The position numbers and the translations under genes are program-made. DNA of 64,000 nucleotides from Hippophae tibetana (lineage: Eukaryota; Streptophyta; Magnoliopsida; Rosales; Elaeagnaceae). Every line of letters starts with the position of its first letter. Within the stretch, counting starts at the first letter, position 1. The stretch spans positions 26,875,843-26,939,842 of the forward strand of contig CM072810.1 in NCBI GenBank assembly GCA_037013495.1. The letters run 5' to 3'. The notes beneath the pieces are model-generated. The model was not told the origin of the DNA. It made no database searches and saw nothing but the letters and a program-made list of their open reading frames with translations. Positions 38,565 to 50,399 of the stretch are shown here, in pieces.

Positions 38565-39389
38565 AGCAAGTAGAGCCACTTTCTCTTCATTGAGATTAGA
38601 GTCATCATTTCTAACAATTGGGTTAAAAACATGTTCGCTCGGACCACTATCCTTAATGTCTTAATAGCCAAGTTCTCTCCCTTCTCGAAAGTATATTACT
38701 CTCATCTTGGCCACTAGTGATGTAGTTCGAATGCCTGCCCAACATATTCGTTTAACAGTAAGTTCAATTGGCTTATACATGGACTTAAGCAAGGTAATTT
38801 GGCATGAAAATGATAAGGTAGTATTGGAATGATTTTCTCAATCTAATTTTCTTTGCTAATAGGTCCACCCAAGTTTTAAAAGAAGTTGATTACGTTTGAA
38901 AAATATGCAAAGTCTTTGTCCAAAGTTTCATCCTCTTGCATGATATAGATTTCAAAATTTCCATTCAACTATATAATTCTAGATTTATTTTATCGTTGAT
39001 ATGCCTATATGAGTGGTCTCCAAAATGTTTCATGTTCTTTTGAAGAAGGTTAATTTTAAATTCAACTTAATAATCATTTTAGAGCTCGAATTACCTTTTT
39101 TTTAATATCTATGAAAAAGGGTCTCTTCTTCCAATGAAATTTAGTAAATCTCACGGCAAGTAGAACCACTTTCTCTTCATTGAGATTAGAGTCATCATTT
39201 CTAACAATTGGTTTAAAAACATGTTCGCTCGGACCACTATCCTTGATGTCTTAAGAGCCAAGTTCTCTCCCTTCTCGAAAGTATATTACTCTCATCTTGG
39301 CCACTAGTGATGTAGTTCGAATGCCTGCCCAACATATTCGTTTAACAGTAAGTTCAATTGGCTTATACATGGACTTAAGCAAGGTAATT
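38565..39389. repeat. Right copy of the partial trimer duplication
   Basis: Right part of monomer 66 (38365) and most of monomer 67 (38955). It shares the three rare variants listed for 36794-37618 and nothing in the rest of the window shares all three. Monomer 67 then continues as GGCATG..AAGG with CAAAGACTTTG, a combination otherwise common near the left end of the window. Confidence 0.7.
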
Positions 39390-41547
39390 TGGCATGAAAA
39401 TGATAAGGTAGTATTGGAATGATTTTCTCAATCTAATTTTCTTTGCTAATAGGTCTACCCAAGTTTTAAAAGTAGTTGATTACGTTTGAAAAATATGCAA
39501 AGACTTTGTCCAAAGTTTCATCCTCTTTCATGATATAGATTTCAAAATTTCCATTGAACTATATAATTCTAGATTTATTTTATCGTTGATATGCCTATAT
39601 GAGTGGTCTCCAAAATGTTTCATGTTCTTTTGAAGAAGTTTAATTTTAATTTCAACTTAATAATCATTTTAGAGCTCGAATTACCTTTTTTTTAATATCC
39701 CTGAAAAAGGGTCTCTTCTTCCTATGAAATTTAGTAAATCTCACGGCAAGTAGAGCCACTTTCTCTTCATTGAGATAAGAGTCATCATTTCTAACAATTG
39801 GGTTAAAAACATGTTCGCTCGGACCACTGTCCTTGATGTCTTAAGAGCCAAGTTCTCTCCTTTCTCGAAAGTATATTACTCTCATCTTGGCCACTAGTGA
39901 TGTAGTTCGAAAGCCTGCCCAACAGATTCGTTTAACAGTAAGTTCAATTGGCTTATACATGGACTTAAGCAAGGTAATTTGGCATGAAAATGATAAGGTA
40001 GTATTGGAAGGATTTTCTCAATCTAATTTTCTTTGCTAATAGGTCCACCCAAGTTTTAAAAGAAGTTGATTACGTTTGAAAAATATGCAAAGTCTTTGTC
40101 CAAAGTTTCATCCTCTTGCATGATATAGATTTCAAAATTTCCATTCAACTATATAATTCTAGATTTATTTTATCGTTGATATGCCTATATGAGTGGTCTC
40201 CAAAATGTTTCATGTTCTTTTGAAGAAGTTTAATTTTAATTTCAACTTAATAATCATTTTAGAGCTCGAATTACCTTTTTTTTAATATCTATGAAAAAGG
40301 GTCTCTTCTTCCTATGAAATTTAGTAAATCTCACGGCAAGTAGAGCCACTTTCTCTTCATTGAGATTAGAGTCATCATTTCTAACAATTGGTTTAAAAAC
40401 ATGTTCGCTCGGACCACTTTCCTTGATGTATTAAGAGCCAAGTTCTCTCCCTTCTCGAAAGTATATTACTCTCATCTTGGCCACTAGTGATGTAGTTCGA
40501 ATGCCTGCCCAACATATTCGTTTAACAGTAACTTCAATTGGCTTATACATGGACTTAAGCAAGGTAATTTAACATGAAAATGATACGGTAGTATTGGAAT
40601 GATTTTCTCATTCTAATTTTCTCTACTAATGGGTCTACCCAAGTTTTAAAAGTAGTTGATTATGTTTGAAAAATATGCAAACACTTTGTCCAAAGTTTCA
40701 TCCTCTTGCATGATATAGATTTCAAAATTTCCATTCAACTATATAATTCTAGATTTATTTTATCGTTGATATGCCTATATAAGTGGTCTCCAAAATGTTT
40801 CATGGTCTTTTGAAAAAGTTTAATTTTAAATTCAACTTAATAATCATTTTAGAGCTCGAATTACCTTTTTTTTTAGTATCCCTGAAAATGGGATTCTTCT
40901 TCCTATGAAATTTAGTAAATCTCACGGCAAGTAGAGCCACTTTCTCTTCATTGAGATTAGAGTCATCATTTCTAACAATTGGGTTAAAAACATGTTCACT
41001 CGGACCACTACCCTTGATGTCTTAAGAGCCAAGTTCTCTCCCTTCTCGAAAGTATATTACTCTCCTCTTGGCCACTAGTGATGTAGTTCGTATGCCTGCC
41101 CAACATATTCGTTTAACAGTAAGTTGAATTGGCTTATACATGGACTTAAGCAAGGTAATTTGGCATGAAAATGATAAGGTAGTATTGGAATGATTTTCTC
41201 AATCTAATTTTCTTTGCTAATAGGTCCACCCAAGTTTTAAAAGTACTTGATTACGTTTGAAAAATATGCAAAGTCTTTGTCCAAAGTTTCATCCTCTTGC
41301 ATGATATAGATTTCAAAATTTCCATTCAACTATATAATTATAGATTTATTTCATCGTTGAAATGATTATATAAGTGCTATCGAAAATGTTTCATGTTCTT
41401 TTGAAGAAGGTTAATTTTAAATTCAACTTAATAATCATTTTAGAGCTCGAATTACCTTTTTTTTAATATCCCTGAAAAAGGGACTCTTCTTCCTATGAAA
41501 TTTAGTAAATCTCACGGCAAGTAGAGCCACTTTCTCTTCATTGAGAT

Positions 41548-43317
41548 TAGAGTCATCATTTCTAACAATTGGGTTAAAAACATGTTCACTCGGACCACTA
41601 TCCTTAATGTCTTAATAGCCAAGTTCTCTCCCTTCTCGAAAGTATATTACTCTCATCTTGGCCACTAGAGATGTAGTTCGAATGCCTGCCCAACATATTC
41701 GTTTAACAGTAAGTTCAATTGGCTTATACATGGACTTAAGCAAGGTAATTTGGCATGAAAATGATAAGGTAGTATTGGAATGATTTTCTCAATCTAATTT
41801 TCTTTGCTAATAGGTCCACCCAAGTTTTAAAAGTAGTTGATTACGTTTGAAAAATATGCAAAGTCTTTGTCCAAAGTTTCATCCTCTTGCATGATATAGA
41901 TTTCAAAATTTCCATTCAACTATATAATTCTAGATTTATTTTATCGTTGATATGCCTATATGAGTGGTCTCCAAAATGTTTCATGTTCTTTTGAAGAAGT
42001 TTAATTTTAATTTCAACTTAATAATCATTTTAGAGCTCAAATTACCTTTTTTTTAATATCCCTGAAAAAGGGTCTCTTCTTCCTATGAAATTTAGTAAAT
42101 CTCACGGCAAGTAGAGCCACTTTCTCTTCATTGAGATAAGATTCATCATTTCTAACAATTGGGTTAAAAACATGTTCGCTCGGACCACTGTCCTTGACGT
42201 CTTAAGAGCCAAGTTCTCTCCTTTCTCGAAAGTATATTACTCTCATCTTGGCCACTAGTGATGTAGTTCGAAAGCCTGCCCAACAGATTCGTTTAACAGT
42301 AAGTTCAATTGGCTTATACATGGACTTAAGCAAGGTAATTTCTCATGAAAATGATAAGGTAGTATTGGAAGGATTTTCTCAATCTAATTTTCTTTGCTAA
42401 TAGGTCCACCCAAGTTTTAAAAGAAGTTGATTACGTTTGAAAAATATGCAAAGTCTTTGTCCAAAGTTTCATCCTCTTGCATGATATAGATTTCAAAATT
42501 TCCATTCAACTATATAATTCTAGATTTATTTTATCGTTGATATGCCTATATGAGTGGTCTCCAAAATGTTTCATGTTCTTTTGAAGAAGGTTAATTTTAA
42601 ATTCAACTTAATAATCATTTTAGAGCTCGAATTACCTTTTTTTTAATATCTATGAAAAAGGGTCTCTTCTTCCTATGAAATTTAGTAAATCTCACGGCAA
42701 GTAGAGCCACTTTCTCTTCATTGAGATTAGAGTCATCATTTCTAACAATTGGTTTAAAAACATGTTCGCTCGGACCACTATCCTTGATGTCTTAAGAGCC
42801 AAGTTCTCTCCCTTCTCGAAAGTATATTACTCTCATCTTGGCCACTAGTGATGTAGTTCGAATGCCTGCCCAACATATTCGTTTAACAGTAAGTTCAATT
42901 GGCTTATACATGGACTTAAGCAAGGTAATTTGGCATGAAAATGATAAGGTAGTATTGGAATGATTTTCTCAATCTAATTTTCTTTGCTAATAGGTCCACC
43001 CAAGTTTTAAAAGTAGTTGATTACGTTTGAAAAATATGCAAAGTCTTTGTCCAAAGTTTCGTCCTCTTGCATGATATAGATTTCACAATTTTAATTCAAC
43101 TATATAATTCTAGATTTATTTTATCGTTGATATGCCTATATGAGTGGTCTCCAAAATGTTTCATGTTCTTTTGAAGAAGTTTAATTTTAATTTCAACTTA
43201 ATAATCATTTTAGAGCTCGAATTACCTTTTTTTTAATATCCCTGAAAAAGGGTCTCTTCTTCCTATGAAATTTAGTAAATCTCACGGCAAGTAGAGCCAC
43301 TTTCTCTTCATTGAGAT
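41548..43317. repeat. Left copy of a 1770-bp trimer tandem duplication
   Basis: Right part of monomer 71, monomers 72 and 73, left part of monomer 74. Directly repeated as 43318-45087 at an offset of exactly 1770 bp. Private variants of monomers 72 and 73 recur in 75 and 76. Monomer 71 alone has CACTAGAGATG where 74 has CACTAGTGATG, a change after duplication. Confidence 0.85.
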
Positions 43318-43675
43318 TAGAGTCATCATTTCTAACAATTGGGTTAAAAACATGTTCACTCGGACCACTATCCTTAATGTCTTAATAGCCAAGTTCTCTC
43401 CCTTCTCGAAAGTATATTACTCTCATCTTGGCCACTAGTGATGTAGTTCGAATGCCTGCCCAACATATTCGTTTAACAGTAAGTTCAATTGGCTTATACA
43501 TGGACTTAAGCAAGGTAATTTGGCATGAAAATGATAAGGTAGTATTGGAATGATTTTCTCAATCTAATTTTCTTTGCTAATAGGTCCACCCAAGTTTTAA
43601 AAGTAGTTGATTACGTTTGAAAAATATGCAAAGTCTTTGTCCAAAGTTTCATCCTCTTGCATGATATAGATTTCA
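43086..43675. repeat. Hybrid monomer 74 (class B left, class A' right)
   Basis: The left part (CACAATTTTAATTC, AAAAAGGGTCTC) matches monomers 77 and 83. The right part (GATTAG, GTTCACTCGG, TTAATGTCTTAATAGCC) matches monomers 71 and 80. The switch lies between 43254 and 43317. It is the join of the trimer tandem duplication, 590 bp long and in perfect register. Confidence 0.85.
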
Positions 43676-45087
43676 AAATTTCCATTCAACTATATAATTC
43701 TAGATTTATTTTATCGTTGATATGCCTATATGAGTGGTCTCCAAAATGTTTCATGTTCTTTTGAAGAAGTTTAATTTTAATTTCAACTTAATAATCATTT
43801 TAGAGCTCAAATTACCTTTTTTTTAATATCCCTGAAAAAGGGTCTCTTCTTCCTATGAAATTTAGTAAATCTCACGGCAAGTAGAGCCACTTTCTCTTCA
43901 TTGAGATAAGATTCATCATTTCTAACAATTGGGTTAAAAACATGTTCGCTCGGACCACTGTCCTTGACGTCTTAAGAGCCAAGTTCTCTCCTTTCTCGAA
44001 AGTATATTACTCTCATCTTGGCCACTAGTGATGTAGTTCGAAAGCCTGCCCAACAGATTCGTTTAACAGTAAGTTCAATTGGCTTATACATGGACTTAAG
44101 CAAGGTAATTTCTCATGAAAATGATAAGGTAGTATTGGAAGGATTTTCTCAATCTAATTTTCTTTGCTAATAGGTCCACCCAAGTTTTAAAAGAAGTTGA
44201 TTACGTTTGAAAAATATGCAAAGTCTTTGTCCAAAGTTTCATCCTCTTGCATGATATAGATTTCAAAATTTCCATTCAACTATATAATTCTAGATTTATT
44301 TTATCGTTGATATGCCTATATGAGTGGTCTCCAAAATGTTTCATGTTCTTTTGAAGAAGGTTAATTTTAAATTCAACTTAATAATCATTTTAGAGCTCGA
44401 ATTACCTTTTTTTTAATATCTATGAAAAAGGGTCTCTTCTTCCTATGAAATTTAGTAAATCTCACGGCAAGTAGAGCCACTTTCTCTTCATTGAGATTAG
44501 AGTCATCATTTCTAACAATTGGTTTAAAAACATGTTCGCTCGGACCACTATCCTTGATGTCTTAAGAGCCAAGTTCTCTCCCTTCTCGAAAGTATATTAC
44601 TCTCATCTTGGCCACTAGTGATGTAGTTCGAATGCCTGCCCAACATATTCGTTTAACAGTAAGTTCAATTGGCTTATACATGGACTTAAGCAAGGTAATT
44701 TGGCATGAAAATGATAAGGTAGTATTGGAATGATTTTCTCAATCTAATTTTCTTTGCTAATAGGTCCACCCAAGTTTTAAAAGTAGTTGATTACGTTTGA
44801 AAAATATGCAAAGTCTTTGTCCAAAGTTTCGTCCTCTTGCATGATATAGATTTCACAATTTTAATTCAACTATATAATTCTAGATTTATTTTATCGTTGA
44901 TATGCCTATATGAGTGGTCTCCAAAATGTTTCATGTTCTTTTGAAGAAGTTTAATTTTAATTTCAACTTAATAATCATTTTAGAGCTCGAATTACCTTTT
45001 TTTTAATATCCCTGAAAAAGGGTCTCTTCTTCCTATGAAATTTAGTAAATCTCACGGCAAGTAGAGCCACTTTCTCTTCATTGAGAT
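43318..45087. repeat. Right copy of the 1770-bp trimer tandem duplication
   Basis: Right part of monomer 74, monomers 75 and 76, left part of monomer 77 up to the GATAAG that marks class B. Agrees with 41548-43317 at the private positions compared. It is also the first half of the left copy of the hexamer duplication that follows. Confidence 0.85.
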
Positions 45088-46858
45088 AAGAGTCATCATT
45101 TCTAACAATTGGGTTAAAAACATGTTCGCTCGGACCACTGTCCTTGATGTCTTAAGAGCCAAGTTCTCTCCTTTCTCGAAAGTATATCACTCTCATCTTG
45201 GCCACTAGTGATGTAGTTCGAAAGCCTGCCCAACAGATTCGTTTAACAGTAAGTTCAATTGGCTTATACATGGACTTAAGCAAGGTAATTTGGCATGAAA
45301 ATGATAAGGTAGTATTGGAAGGATTTTCTCAATCTAATTTTCTTTGCTAATAGGTCCACCCAAGTTTTAAAAGAAGTTGATTACGTTTGAAAAATATGCA
45401 AAGTCTTTGTCCAAAGTTTCATCCTCTTGCATGATATAGATTTCAAAATTTCCATTCAACTATATAATTCTAGATTTATTTTATCGTTGATATGCCTATA
45501 TGAGTGGTCTCCAAAATGTTTCATGTTCTTTTGAAGAAGGTTAATTTTAAATTCAACTTAATAATCAATTTAGAGCTCGAATTACCTTTTTTTTAATATC
45601 TATGAAAAAGGGTCTCTTCTTCCTATGAAATTTAGTAAATCTCACGGCAAGTAGAGCCACTTTCTCTTCATTGAGATTAGAGTCATCATTTCTAACAATT
45701 GGTTTAAAAACATGTTCGCTCGGACCACTATCCTTGATGTCTTAAGAGCCAAGTTCTCTCCCTTCTCGAAAGTATATCACTCTCATCTTGGCCACTAGTG
45801 ATGTAGTTCGAATGCCTGCCCAACATATTCGTTTAGCAGTAAGTTCAATTGGCTTATACATGGACTTAAGCAAGGTAATTTAACATGAAAATGATACGGT
45901 AGTATTGGAATGATTTTCTCATTCTAATTTTCTCTACTAATAGGTCTACCCAAGTTTTAAAAGTAGTTGATTATGTTTGAAAAATATGCAAACACTTTGT
46001 CCAAAGTTTCATCCTCTTGCATGATATAGATTTCAAAATTTCCATTCAACTATATAATTCTAGATTTATTTTATCGTTGATATGCCTATATGAGTGGTCT
46101 CCAAAATGTTTCATGGTCTTTTGAAAAATTTTAATTTTAAATTCAACTAAATAATCATTTTAGAGCTCGAATTACCTTTTTTTTTAATATCCTTGAAAAT
46201 GGGATTCTTCTTCCTATGAAATTTAGTAAATCTCACGGCAAGTAGAGCCACTTTCTCTTCATTGAGATTAGAGTCATCATTTCTAACAATTGGGTTAAAA
46301 ACATGTTCACTCGGACCACTACCCTTGATGTCTTAAGAGCCAAGTTCTCTCCCTTCTCGAAAGTATATTACTCTCCTCTTGGCCACTAGTGATGTAGTTC
46401 GAATGCTTGCCCAACATATTCGTTTAACAGTAAGTTGAATTGGCTTATACATGGACTTAAGCAAGGTAATTTGGCATGAAAATGATAAGGTAGTATTGGA
46501 ATGATTTTCTCAATCTAATTTTCTTTGCTAATAGGTCCACCCAAGTTTTAAAAGTACTTGATTACGTTTGAAAAATATGCAAAGTCTTTGTCCAAAGTTT
46601 CATCCTCTTGCATGATATAGATTTCAAAATTTCCATTCAACTATATAATTATAGATTTATTTCATCGTTGAAATGATTATATAAGTGCTATCGAAAATGT
46701 TTCATGTTCTTTTGAAGAAGGTTAATTTTAAATTCAACTTAATAATCATTTTAGAGCTCGAATTACCTTTTTTTTAATATCCCTGAAAAAGGGACTCTTC
46801 TTCCTATGAAATTTAGTAAATCTCACGGCAAGTAGAGCCACTTTCTCTTCATTGAGAT
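43318..46858. repeat. Left copy of a 3541-bp hexamer tandem duplication
   Basis: Right part of monomer 74 through left part of monomer 80. Monomers 75-79 match monomers 81-85 one to one at an offset of 3541 bp, sharing CTTGACGTC, TTTCGTCC, GTATATCAC, AATCAATTTAG and GTTTAGCAG. Monomer 79 differs from 85 at GAAAAATTTT, ATCCTTGAAAAT and AATGCTTGCC, so some time has passed since duplication. Confidence 0.82.
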
Positions 46859-49800
46859 TAGAGTCATCATTTCTAACAATTGGGTTAAAAACATGTTCAC
46901 TCGGACCACTATCCTTAATGTCTTAATAGCCAAGTTCTCTCCCTTCTCGAAAGTATATTACTCTCATCTTGGCCACTAGTGATGTAGTTCGAATGCCTGC
47001 CCAACATATTCGTTTAACAGTAAGTTCAATTGGCTTATACATGGACTTAAGCAAGGTAATTTGGCATGAAAATGATAAGGTAGTATTGGAATGATTTTCT
47101 CAATCTAATTTTCTTTGCTAATAGGTCCACCCAAGTTTTAAAAGTAGTTGATTACGTTTGAAAAATATGCAAAGTCTTTGTCCAAAGTTTCATCCTCTTG
47201 CATGATATAGATTTCAAAATTTCCATTCAACTATATAATTCTAGATTTATTTTATCGTTGATATGCCTATATGAGTGGTCTCCAAAATGTTTCATGTTCT
47301 TTTGAAGAAGTTTAATTTTAATTTCAACTTAATAATCATTTTAGAGCTCAAATTACCTTTTTTTTAATATCCCTGAAAAAGGGTCTCTTCTTCCTATGAA
47401 ATTTAGTAAATCTCACGGCAAGTAGAGCCACTTTCTCTTCATTGAGATAAGATTCATCATTTCTAACAATTGGGTTAAAAACATGTTCGCTCGGACCACT
47501 GTCCTTGACGTCTTAAGAGCCAAGTTCTCTCCTTTCTCGAAAGTATATTACTCTCATCTTGGCCACTAGTGATGTAGTTCGAAAGCCTGCCCAACAGATT
47601 CGTTTAACAGTAAGTTCAATTGGCTTATACATGGACTTAAGCAAGGTAATTTCTCATGAAAATGATAAGGTAGTATTGGAAGGATTTTCTCAATCTAATT
47701 TTCTTTGCTAATAGGTCCACCCAAGTTTTAAAAGAAGTTGATTACGTTTGAAAAATATGCAAAGTCTTTGTCCAAAGTTTCATCCTCTTGCATGATATAG
47801 ATTTCAAAATTTCCATTCAACTATATAATTCTAGATTTATTTTATCGTTGATATGCCTATATGAGTGGTCTCCAAAATGTTTCATGTTCTTTTGAAGAAG
47901 GTTAATTTTAAATTCAACTTAATAATCATTTTAGAGCTCGAATTACCTTTTTTTTAATATCTATGAAAAAGGGTCTCTTCTTCCTATGAAATTTAGTAAA
48001 TCTCACGGCAAGTAGAGCCACTTTCTCTTCATTGAGATTAGAGTCATCATTTCTAACAATTGGTTTAAAAACATGTTCGCTCGGACCACTATCCTTGATG
48101 TCTTAAGAGCCAAGTTCTCTCCCTTCTCGAAAGTATATTACTCTCATCTTGGCCACTAGTGATGTAGTTCGAATGCCTGCCCAACATATTCGTTTAACAG
48201 TAAGTTCAATTGGCTTATACATGGACTTAAGCAAGGTAATTTGGCATGAAAATGATAAGGTAGTATTGGAATGATTTTCTCAATCTAATTTTCTTTGCTA
48301 ATAGGTCCACCCAAGTTTTAAAAGTAGTTGATTACGTTTGAAAAATATGCAAAGTCTTTGTCCAAAGTTTCGTCCTCTTGCATGATATAGATTTCACAAT
48401 TTTAATTCAACTATATAATTCTAGATTTATTTTATCGTTGATATGCCTATATGAGTGGTCTCCAAAATGTTTCATGTTCTTTTGAAGAAGTTTAATTTTA
48501 ATTTCAACTTAATAATCATTTTAGAGCTCGAATTACCTTTTTTTTAATATCCCTGAAAAAGGGTCTCTTCTTCCTATGAAATTTAGTAAATCTCACGGCA
48601 AGTAGAGCCACTTTCTCTTCATTGAGATAAGAGTCATCATTTCTAACAATTGGGTTAAAAACATGTTCGCTCGGACCACTGTCCTTGATGTCTTAAGAGC
48701 CAAGTTCTCTCCTTTCTCGAAAGTATATCACTCTCATCTTGGCCACTAGTGATGTAGTTCGAAAGCCTGCCCAACAGATTCGTTTAACAGTAAGTTCAAT
48801 TGGCTTATACATGGACTTAAGCAAGGTAATTTGGCATGAAAATGATAAGGTAGTATTGGAAGGATTTTCTCAATCTAATTTTCTTTGCTAATAGGTCCAC
48901 CCAAGTTTTAAAAGAAGTTGATTACGTTTGAAAAATATGCAAAGTCTTTGTCCAAAGTTTCATCCTCTTGCATGATATAGATTTCAAAATTTCCATTCAA
49001 CTATATAATTCTAGATTTATTTTATCGTTGATATGCCTATATGAGTGGTCTCCAAAATGTTTCATGTTCTTTTGAAGAAGGTTAATTTTAAATTCAACTT
49101 AATAATCAATTTAGAGCTCGAATTACCTTTTTTTTAATATCTATGAAAAAGGGTCTCTTCTTCCTATGAAATTTAGTAAATCTCACGGCAAGTAGAGCCA
49201 CTTTCTCTTCATTGAGATTAGAGTCATCATTTCTAACAATTGGTTTAAAAACATGTTCGCTCGGACCACTATCCTTGATGTCTTAAGAGCCAAGTTCTCT
49301 CCCTTCTCGAAAGTATATCACTCTCATCTTGGCCACTAGTGATGTAGTTCGAATGCCTGCCCAACATATTCGTTTAGCAGTAAGTTCAATTGGCTTATAC
49401 ATGGACTTAAGCAAGGTAATTTAACATGAAAATGATACGGTAGTATTGGAATGATTTTCTCATTCTAATTTTCTCTACTAATAGGTCTACCCAAGTTTTA
49501 AAAGTAGTTGATTATGTTTGAAAAATATGCAAACACTTTGTCCAAAGTTTCATCCTCTTGCATGATATAGATTTCAAAATTTCCATTCAACTATATAATT
49601 CTAGATTTATTTTATCGTTGATATGCCTATATGAGTGGTCTCCAAAATGTTTCATGGTCTTTTGAAAAAGTTTAATTTTAAATTCAACTAAATAATCATT
49701 TTAGAGCTCGAATTACCTTTTTTTTTAATATCCCTGAAAATGGGATTCTTCTTCCTATGAAATTTAGTAAATCTCACGGCAAGTAGAGCCACTTTCTCTT

Positions 49801-50399
49801 CATTGAGATTAGAGTCATCATTTCTAACAATTGGGTTAAAAACATGTTCACTCGGACCACTACCCTTGATGTCTTAAGAGCCAAGTTCTCTCCCTTCTCG
49901 AAAGTATATTACTCTCCTCTTGGCCACTAGTGATGTAGTTCGAATGCCTGCCCAACATATTCGTTTAACAGTAAGTTGAATTGGCTTATACATGGACTTA
50001 AGCAAGGTAATTTGGCATGAAAATGATAAGGTAGTATTGGAATGATTTTCTCAATCTAATTTTCTTTGCTAATAGGTCCACCCAAGTTTTAAAAGTACTT
50101 GATTACGTTTGAAAAATATGCAAAGTCTTTGTCCAAAGTTTCATCCTCTTGCATGATATAGATTTCAAAATTTCCATTCAACTATATAATTATAGATTTA
50201 TTTCATCGTTGAAATGATTATATAAGTACTATCGAAAATGTTTCATGTTCTTTTGAAGAAGGTTAATTTTAAATTCAACTTAATAATGATTTTAGAGCTC
50301 GAATTACCTTTTTTTTAATATCCCTGAAAAAGGGACTCTTCTTCCTATGAAATTTAGTAAATCTCACGGCAAGTAGAGCCACTTTCTCTTCATTGAGAT
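46859..50399. repeat. Right copy of the 3541-bp hexamer tandem duplication
   Basis: Right part of monomer 80 through left part of monomer 86. The match to the left copy is strong through monomer 85. Monomer 86 has ATAAGTACT and AATGATTTTAG where 80 has ATAAGTGCT and AATCATTTTAG. The part from monomer 82 onward was later copied again 7673 bp downstream. Confidence 0.82.

Larger units (their letters stand above)
34824..41315. repeat. Mixed-order block, monomers 60-70
   Basis: Starts are 34824, 35414, 36004, 36594, 37184, 37774, 38365, 38955, 39545, 40135 and 40725. The class order is about A', E, A/D mixed, D/A' hybrid, B/D mixed, C, A', B/D mixed, B, D-like, C. Single-copy oddities are CAACTAAATAATC and GTAGTACGAATG in monomer 60, CTTGATCTCTT in 61, GAGGTCG and GGCAAGAAAATG in 65, CCATTGAAC in 68, CTAATGGGTCTACCC in 69 and TTTTAGTATCC in 70. 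Confidence 0.75.
41316..50167. repeat. Nested trimer and hexamer block, monomers 71-85
   Basis: Starts are 41316, 41906, 42496, 43086, 43676, 44266, 44856, 45446, 46036, 46627, 47217, 47807, 48397, 48987 and 49577. Monomers 72, 75 and 81 share AGCTCAAATT, GATAAGATTC, CTTGACGTC and AATTTCTCATG, found nowhere else together. Monomers 73, 76 and 82 share TTTCGTCC. Monomers 77 and 83 share GTATATCAC. Monomers 78 and 84 share AATCAATTTAG and GTTTAGCAG. Monomers 79 and 85 are class C. This is a trimer duplication nested in a hexamer duplication. Confidence 0.85.
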
